64,000 nucleotides of DNA, from NCBI GenBank assembly GCA_963665735.1, contig OY762444.1, forward strand, positions 2,542,001 through 2,606,000, written 5' to 3'. Each line of letters begins with the position of its first letter. Position 1 is the stretch's first letter. The notes under the pieces were generated by a model that ran no database searches, was not told the DNA's origin, and saw nothing but the letters and a program-made list of their open reading frames with translations. This DNA is from CATOSK01 sp963665735. Lineage in GTDB: Bacteria; Chloroflexota; Dehalococcoidia; Lucifugimonadales; UBA3495. Position numbers and translations under genes: made by a program. Shown in pieces: positions 52,630-61,600 of the stretch.

Positions 52630-55600
52630 CTACTGGTATTGCCGCTGACGGCGATTGCGACGGCGGCGGAAGGCGGCGAACCAGATGGCCGCGTAGAAGG
52701 CGACGGCGGCAGACCCGGCGGTGATTATGGTCATCAGCAGAGCGGGCGGCAGACCGTCATCCGGTTCCGCCGGCAAGGTAGGCGTGGAGCTGGAGGTTGG
52801 CTCCCCGCCGGACTCATCGGCGGAAACAACTGCCGGGGACAGCTGCGACGGCGCTTTCTCGACAACCGGCTCTATCACCAGCGTGTAGGTGCTGAAGTAG
52901 GTCAGTATGGATACCGTCCAGGCTTGGCCCGATTCATCCTTCGCGCAGTAGTGTTCCACCGGAGCCCATTCTTCCGGTTCCACCCGGTAAACGCTGGTGC
53001 GGCTTTCCACACAGGCCGATTGGTCTCCCACGGGCAACTTAAGCCAGAGTTCCACGCCTTCCCGGTAGCTGGTTGGCCGGCGGATGTCGGTGCCCACCCG
53101 GTAGGTGTTCACGTCCATCACCATGACGACCTGTTGGTTTTCGCCGGGCGGCGCGCCGATGAGGGAGTCCGAGAGCCGTTTTTCCATGCGGATTTCCAGC
53201 AGTTCCGGTGCGGAGTCCTGGGGTATCACCAGCCGGGCTGTTCCATCCGCCGTTTCAATGACGGTTCTGCTTTCGGGAGATACCAGGGTTACTACCACGG
53301 AAGGCGGCTCAGCCGCAGCCGCGGCGCCGGCTGTAGCGGCCGGGGTTGGCGCCGGCTGCGTGGCGGCGGGTGTTGGCAGCGGGGCAACCACCGTACCCTG
53401 CACAGCGGCGGGTGTAGGCACCGGCATCGGTATAGGCACCGGCACCGGCGGAGTCGTGGTGGTCGTACCAGGCCCGGGGGTGGCTGCCGGTTGGGGCGCC
53501 GGCGTGGGGCCTCCGCCGTCACCGCCGCTGTCCGGCGTGGGAGTGGGTGTAGGCTGCGGCATTGGCGTGGGTGTCGGCGTAGGTTGTGGGGTCGGCGTTG
53601 GCGTCGGTTGCGGCGTTGGTGTTGGCGACGGACCGCCGCCAGGCGGTTGCGGCGTTGGTGTTGGCGACGGACTTCCGCCTCCAGGCGGAGTTTCCTGTGG
53701 AGGCACCACGTTAGTCACTCGGACGTTCACCGTGTCCTCATCGTAGCCGCCCCTTGCGTCCGTTGCCCTTAGAACGAAAGTCAGCGTTGTGTCCGATTCA
53801 ACCTCCGGCGCGGTGAAGGTGGCAGACCGGGTGGTTGCGCCAGACAGGGTTACGCCGGGGCCGGCGGTTTGCGTCCAGGCATAGGCCACCGGATCGGCGT
53901 CCGATGGGGGTTCGGCGCCGTTCAGGGTTACCTCTGCGCCTTCTTCCACCTGCTTGTCGGGGCCGGCGTTGACGGTGGGCCGGCTGTGAACGCGGACGGC
54001 TGCCACATATATTCCCTTGTAGGCATCATCGTCGCTGGCGGGAGTATGGGTTATGGTTGCGCCGGCGTTGCTGCCATTGAGGGATGTGACGGTTACGGTC
54101 TGCTGGGCGCTCCAGTTGGTCGTCGTGAAGGTCAGGGACGACGGGGAAACGGTGATGTTCGAGTTGTCGGACGCTACGGTCACGGTCACGTCCGCCGTCG
54201 GTTCCTTTGCCAATTCAAGGGTGTAGGTGGCAGTATCGCCCTCGTTCAGAACCAGCGGGGTTGCCTGGGAAACGAAGATGCCACGGGTCTTGTAGGTCAG
54301 CGCTGCGGTGGGCTGGCCGCCGCCCGTATCGTTGACGGCCCGCATCTGGAACTGGTAGGTCGCCTCGATGTTCAGGCCCGAAACGGTGTACTGATAGGTA
54401 TTGCTGCTCTTGTCTATGTCGCTGTCCGACATGGCCGTCCACGGGCCCCAATGGTAGCCCAGCAGTCTGACGGCGATAGCGCTGCCGGAAGTGGGCGGGG
54501 TTCCGCTCACCGTGGTCGCGTCGAACTGCACCTTGCCCTTGGTACTGTCGTTGGCGTCGAGCGTGAACGTCGGGGCGCCGGCAACCTCGCCTTCCCAAGA
54601 ACCTATCCGCACGTACCGTCCGCTCTTGAGATGGGCCTGCATCTTCCCAAAGGCCGGGGCGGTGGCAGTGATGGTGACCGGCCGCTTGCCATCGCTCTCG
54701 GCGCCAATGAACATCTTGCCGTCCTCGGTGGGGGCGTTGTCGGACCACTCGTAAGTTCCGAGACCAACTGGCGGCGACTGGAGCTGGCGGTATTCCCACC
54801 CCGTGATTTCGTCGTCATCGGACGGTTTGCTCCACCGGAGGTATGCGTCTCCCCTCTTGCTGCCGGTTGCCACAGCGAAGTTGGAGGGCTGGCTGGGCGC
54901 AGAGAGAAGCGGCTGGCCGGTAATCGGCGGGGTTGTCGTGCCGTCGGGCTTGGTGATGGTGACATCGGGTTCGGTATTAGCGGGGCCGGGGCCGGTCACG
55001 TTAATGGCCCGCAGTTCGAAGGCGTAGGTCTTGCCCCGCTTCAGGTACAAGCAGGGCGTGGTCTCGTCGCCGCAGCTATTGGTGCTGCCGGAGATTCTCT
55101 TCCACTGGCCGGTCGCGCTCTCGCGGTACTCGTAGCGCTGGATGGACTTGCCGATTTCGGAGCTGGAATCGGCGGCGTCCCATTCGAGGGTAGCGGTTCC
55201 GCCGGAACTGGACCCCTCCGGGGGCAGCACCACGTTCACCTTGAAACCAGTGGGCGCGTCCGGCGCGAGGGTGACGAGTTTCACGTCCGAGGCGGGGCTG
55301 TTTCCGGCGACGTTGACGGCACGGACCTGGAAGGCGTACCTGGCCTTGTACTCGTCCTCGAAGGTCTCCTCCATAGTGTTGACGCCGCTCTTGGCGATGG
55401 TCTTCCACTGCTTCTTGTTCAATTCCGTGGTCAGGGCCGAGTCGGTGACATCGCGGTTCCCGTACACGCCGCGATACTGCCAATAGGCGATGCTGGGGTC
55501 GTCGTCGCTGTTGCGTTGCAGCTTGTCCCAGGTCAGCTTGATGTCAAAGCCGGTGTTGGCAAAGGTTTCGGCGACGCTCAGGTTGGGCTTGGCCGGGGTC

Positions 55601-58600
55601 AGGGTGACGGACACGATGTTGGAGGCAACGCCGGGGCCGGCTTCGTTGACGGCCCGCACCTGGACGGCCCAGGACTTGCCGGCCTTGAACTGCTGCGGCA
55701 GTGTGAAGGAAGTGTCGGAACCGCTTTTGCCGTCCATGTTGGCCCAACCGGCGGCTGCCGACGGGGTGGCGGTGGGGTCGCCCAGGACGCTGCCAACCAG
55801 GGCGTTGTTGGAGTCCATCGCCCGCACCTGGAAGGTGTAGGCCGTGTTGTTGGTCAGATTGCCAACGACGGCTGACGTGGTGGCTGGGCCGCTGTTGGAT
55901 ACGTCCGTCCAGGTGTTCGGGTAATTGCCGGTAGTCTTGTAGCGGTACTGCCACTTGGCGATGTTGGACTTATCGCCGGGGCTGTTCCAGGCCAGCGTCA
56001 CCGCCTGGTCGTCTCCGAAGGCGGTCAGACCGCCCTGGGACGGGGAATAACGGTGCTGGTACTTGTCAATGGTGTCGTCGGCGGGCTTAGTCCAGCTTAC
56101 GGACAGCTTGAAGTGGCCCAAGAGACCGGAGCCGTGGAAGGTTTCGGCCAGGTTTATGGTAGTGGGTTCGGTGGGCTTGGCCGGCGGCGTCGCCGTCACC
56201 ACGTCCGAAGGCAACCCGTTGCCGGCGGCGCTGACGGCCCGCACCTGGAAGGCGTAGGCGGTGTTGCTGGTTAGGCCGGTCACGGTGTGGGAGACGGTGT
56301 CGGCCTGGCTGCCGGATATGTTCGTCCAACCTGCGGTTGTCGAAGGCGTTGCCGTCGGGTCGCCGAGGACGCTGCCCACCAGCGTGTCGGAAGTGTCCAC
56401 TGCCCGCACCTGGAAAGTGTATTCCGTGCTGTTGGTCAGACTGCCCACGGTGACGGAAGTGGTTGTCGCGCTGCTGGAGGATATGTCCGTCCAGTCGGTG
56501 TAGCCGCTTTCGGTGTTGCTCTTGGGCTTGTAGCGATACTGCCAGCCGTCGATGCCGGTTGTGCTGGACGGAGTGCTCCATGACAGCGCAACCTTGCCGT
56601 CTTCGGGGATAGCCAGCAGTCCGCCCTTGGGTTCCATCTTCCGGTACTGCCAGCCGGTGACATGGGAGTAGCCGAGGTTGTTCCAGGTCAGGGCGACTTG
56701 GCGGAATCCGGGAGCCGCGGTGAGGCCGGTGGGCTTGCCGGGAGCGGTAGCGGTCTTGGCCTGGACAGCCGGGCCGGCGTCGTTTTGGTTGTTCACCGCC
56801 CGCACCTCGAAGGTGTAAACCGTGGCGCGGGTCAGGCCCGAGGATACGGTGTAGGTTCGCAGCGTCTTGCCCACGTCCGCCCACGATTCCCAAGAACCGT
56901 TGCCGGCCCGGTAGCGCACCTGGAACTTGGTAATCAGGGCTTCGCTGCTTTGCGGCCAAGTCCAATCCACCGTTGCCGACGACGCATCCGTGGCGCTGGC
57001 CGTCACGTTGGTGGGCAGGGCCGGCAGCGGCTGCGGGGTGGCCTTGGCTTCGGCGGAGACGGTCCCGCCGTTGCCGGAGCCGCTGACGGCCCGGATGCGG
57101 AAGGTGTATTCCGTGCCGTTGACCAGGGACTTGACCACGTACTGGGTGGTGTTGGCGTTGCTGTTGGTCATGGCGGTCCAGGTATTGCCCCAGTTGCCGG
57201 CGGTCTTTTGCTGGTACTCGTAGCCGGTGATGCTGGGGTTGTTGGGGTCGTCCCAGGTCAGGGACACCAGCTTATCGCCGGGGGCGGCGGCCAGGTTGGC
57301 CGGCTTGGCGGGGAAGGGCCGGGCGGGCGCCTGGTCCGATGAGTCGCCGTCGCCGGTGGCGTTCTTGGCCCGCACCTGGAAGGCGTAGTTGACGCCGTTG
57401 GTCAGCCCGGTGACTTCGTGGGAGGTCTTGGCGCCGCCGGATATGGCCGTCCAGGTGACATTTGTCCAGTCGCCGGTGGACTTGTAGCGGTAAGCGTTGC
57501 CGGTGATGGGCGCGCCGCCGGTGGGGTTGGTCCACCGCAGGGTGACTTTTTCGTAGCCGGGCGTTGCGGTGAGGCCGGTGGGCTTGGCCGGAACTGTAGA
57601 GGCGGGAGCGCCGGTGGTCCTGGCGGGGCCGGCGCCGGCGTCGTTTGTGGCCCGCAACTGGAAGGTGTAGCTGGCGCTGTTGTCCAAGCCGGTGACGGTG
57701 TAGGTGGTGGTTGACCCGGTACTGTCGGGAACGCCAGTCCAGTTGCCGTAATTTCCGGTGGACTTGTAGCGGTATTGCCAGCCGGTTACGGTGGCGTCGC
57801 CGGTGGACTTGCTCCAGGTAATCGTTGCCTGCTTGTCCCCGCCTGCCGCGGTGAGGCTGGCGGGAATCAACGGCAGGGTAGGTTCGGTGACGGTGGCGGC
57901 TGCGCCGGCGCCCCGGTCGTTATGGGCGCGCACCTTGAAAGTATAGCTCTTGCCGTTGGTCAAGCCGGTGACGGTGTAGCTGCGGGTGTCCTTGTCGGAG
58001 TTGAGAACGTCGGCCCAGTTGCTCCCGTTGTCCTTGCTGTAACGCCACTTGTCCACCCATACGGTGCCGGCATATCCCCACGACAGGGCCGCCTGCGTGT
58101 CGCCGCCCGCCGCCGTCAGATTCGTGGCCGCGCCGGGGACGCTGCCGACGGGCCGGGCGGTGTCCTTGGCCGGCAAGCCCCAGCCGATGTCGTTGCGGGC
58201 GCGCAGTTGGAAGGTGTAAAGGACGTTGTTGGTCAAGCTGCCGACGGTGTGCGTCGCCAGGGTTCCGGCGGTGCATTCGGAGTCGCAGATGTCGGCCCAG
58301 GAGCCGTAGCCGCCGGTGGACTTGTAGCGAACCTGCCAGTCGGTAGCGGTGGATTGGGCGTCCCAGGTCAGCTTGACCTGCCCGCTATTCACACCGACCG
58401 CGGTAGCTGCCAGGTTTTCAGGCGTCGCGGCGACAGCCTTGGGGGTGGCTTTCACGTTGTCCGACCGCGGCCCTTCGGCGGTGGTGACGGCGCGCACCCG
58501 GAAGGTGTATTCCGTGCCATTGGTCAGACCAGTCACGGTGTAGGTGGTCGTGTTCTTGTCGCTGTTGGGGACGTCCGTCCAGGTTACGCCGTCGTCCTTG

Positions 58601-61600
58601 CTGTAACGCCACTTGGTGATGCGTCGGTTGTAGGGGTTGTCCCAGGTCAGGACAATCTCGGTATCGCCAACGGCGGCGGCCAGGCCGGTGGGCTTGGCGG
58701 GAAGCTGTATCGCCGGCGTTACGCTGGCCTCCGACGAGGCCGGGCCGGTTCCGGTGGAGTTGGCGCCCCGCACCTGGAAGGTGTAGGCGGTGGAGTTGGT
58801 CAGGCCGCCCACGGTGTAGGAGGCGGTGGATGCGCTGCTGTTGGGGACGGCCTTCCAGTTGGTGTATCCGCTTTCGCTGCGGCTCTTGGGCTTGTAGCGG
58901 TATTGCCAACGGGCGACGGCGGTATCCCCGCTGTTCTTGGTCCAGTTCAGCGTCGCCTGCTCGTCGCCGGCGTCGAGCAAGAGGGTGGCCGGGGCCAGCG
59001 GCAGCGTATCCGCCGCTGCTTCGGGAGACGGGCCGCTGCTGCCCTGGTCGTTCACCGCCCGCACCTGGAAGGTGTAGCGTTTGCCGTTGGGAACAGTGAA
59101 GGTGTGGTTCACGGTGTTGTACCGCGAGCCTGGCACGGTCGCCCATGAACCGTAGTCCCCGGTGGTCTTGTAGCGGTACTCCCAATGCGTGGTCCACGGG
59201 CCGGCCATCTTGTTCCACCGCAGCGATACCCGCCCATCGCCTCCGCCGGCCCATAGGTGTCCCGTGGCGTAGGGAGCGCCGGACACCGGAACCGCCGAGG
59301 CCACCGCCGACGGCGTTCCCGCGCCGGAGGCGTTCCTGGCCCGCACCTGGAAAGAGTAACGGATGTTGTTGGCCAGCTGGGTCACGGTGTGGGTCAGGGT
59401 GTTGTTGGCGCCGCTGCCCGGGGTGATGGCCCGCCAGGACTGCCAACCGTTGCCCGGGTTTATGCGGTACTCCCAGCCGGTGACCGAGCCGGCGGGGGCT
59501 TTCCAGGACAAGCTAACCTGGCGGTTGCCGCCGGTTGCCGTCAGCGCCGTCGGTTGACCCGGCACCGCCTTGGGAGTGGCGGAGGCCGAACCTGACTCGG
59601 GTCCGTTTCCGGCGGTGTTCACGGCGCGAATCTTGAAGCTGTACTCCGTGCCGTTGGTTAGCCCGGTCACCGTGTGCATGGTCGTGGACGCGCCGCTGTT
59701 GGTTATGGCGGTCCAGTTGCCGGAGTCCTGCCGGTACTGCCAGCCGGTGATGCTGCTGTTGTTCGGGTTGTCCCACTGGAGCGTCACCGACTTGTCTCCG
59801 GCGTGGGCCTGGAGACCGGCGGGCTTTAGCGGCTTCGCCAACTGCGGATTGGCTATATTCACAGAAGCCGCACCGGCGCCGGTTGGGTTGACCGCCCGCA
59901 GTTGGAAGGTGTAGGCGGTGCTGTTGGTCAGGTTGATCACGACGTAGGACTTGGTTGACCCGGTGCTGCCGGGCACCGTCTTCCACGAGCCGTAGTTCCC
60001 GGTTCCGGCCTTGTAGCGGTACTGCCAGCTGGTGACGGTAGTATCGTTGGGGCTCTTGGTCCAGTTCAGCGTCACCTGGGCGTCGCCGGCGTCGAGCAAG
60101 AGGGTGGCCGGGGCCAGCGGCAGCGTATCCGCCGCTGCTTCGGGAGACGGGCCGCTGCTGCCCTGGTCGTTCACCGCCCGCACCTGGAAGGTGTAGCGTT
60201 TGCCGTTGGGAACAGTGAAGGTGTGGTTCACGGTGTTGTACCGCGAGCCTGGCACGGTCGCCCATGAACCGTAGTCCCCGGTGGTCTTGTAGCGGTACTC
60301 CCAATGCGTGGTCCACGGGCCGGCCATCTTGTTCCACCGCAGCGATACCCGCCCATCGCCTCCGCCGGCCCATAGGTGTCCCGTGGCGTAGGGAGCGCCG
60401 GACACCGGAACCGCCGAGGCCACCGCCGACGGCGTTCCCGCGCCGGAGGCGTTCCTGGCCCGCACCTGGAAAGAGTAACGGATGTTGTTGGCCAGCTGGG
60501 TCACGGTGTGGGTCAGGGTGTTGTTGGCGCCGCTGCCCGGGGTGACGGCCCGCCAGGACTGCCAACCGTTGCCCGGGTTTATGCGGTACTCCCAGCCGGT
60601 GACCGAGCCGGCGGGGGCTTTCCAGGACAAGCTAACCTGGCGGTTGCCGCCGGTTGCCGCCAGCGCCGTCGGTTGACCCGGCACCGCCTTGGGAGTGGCG
60701 GAGGCCGAACCTGACTCGGGTCCGTTTCCGGCGGTGTTCACGGCGCGAATCTTGAAGCTGTACTCCGTGCCGTTGGTTAGCCCGGTCACCGTGTGCATGG
60801 TCGTGGACGCGCCGCTGTTGGTTATGGCGGTCCAGTTGCCGGAGTCCTGCCGGTACTGCCAGCCGGTGATGCTGCTGTTGTTCGGGTTGTCCCACTGGAG
60901 CGTCACCGACTTGTCTCCGGCGTGGGCCTGGAGACCGGCGGGCTTTAGCGGCTTCGCCAACTGCGGATTGGCTATATTCACAGAAGCCGCACCGGCGCCG
61001 GTTGGGTTGACCGCCCGCAGTTGGAAGGTGTAGGCGGTGCTGTTGGTCAGGTTGGTCACGACGTAAGAAGCGGTTGACCCGGTGCTGCCGGGCACCGTCG
61101 TCCATGAGCCGTAGTTCCCGGTTCCGGCCTTGTAGCGGTACTGCCAGCTTGTGACGGTAGTATCGTTGGCGCTCTTGGTCCAGTTCAGCGTCACCCGGGC
61201 GTCGCCGGCGGTGGCGGTGAAGGTGGCCGGGGCCAGCGGAATCGTCGTCCCGGACGCGGCGGCCGAGGCAGTTCCGCCTCCCTTGTCGTTGTAGCCGCGA
61301 ATCTTGAAGGAGTAGGTCTTGCCGTTGGACAGGTTCGTGCCGGTGTTCGCCGACAGCTTTTTGATGACGGCGTACCGCGTGTTGAGGTTGCCGCCCTGGG
61401 CCGGGGTCTCAACGACAACGCATCTATATACGAGGTCCTCTCCCCGACCGCAGGTTCGGTGGCTGCCGCTGTTGGCGGGAATGTCGGCCCAGGTGGTTCC
61501 GCCGTCGCTGCTGAACTGCCACTTGGTCACGTAAACCCAGGACGTGGTGGGGTAGCTCCATCCCAGGGTGACCGTCGCGTTGCCGCCCGCCGCGGATAGG

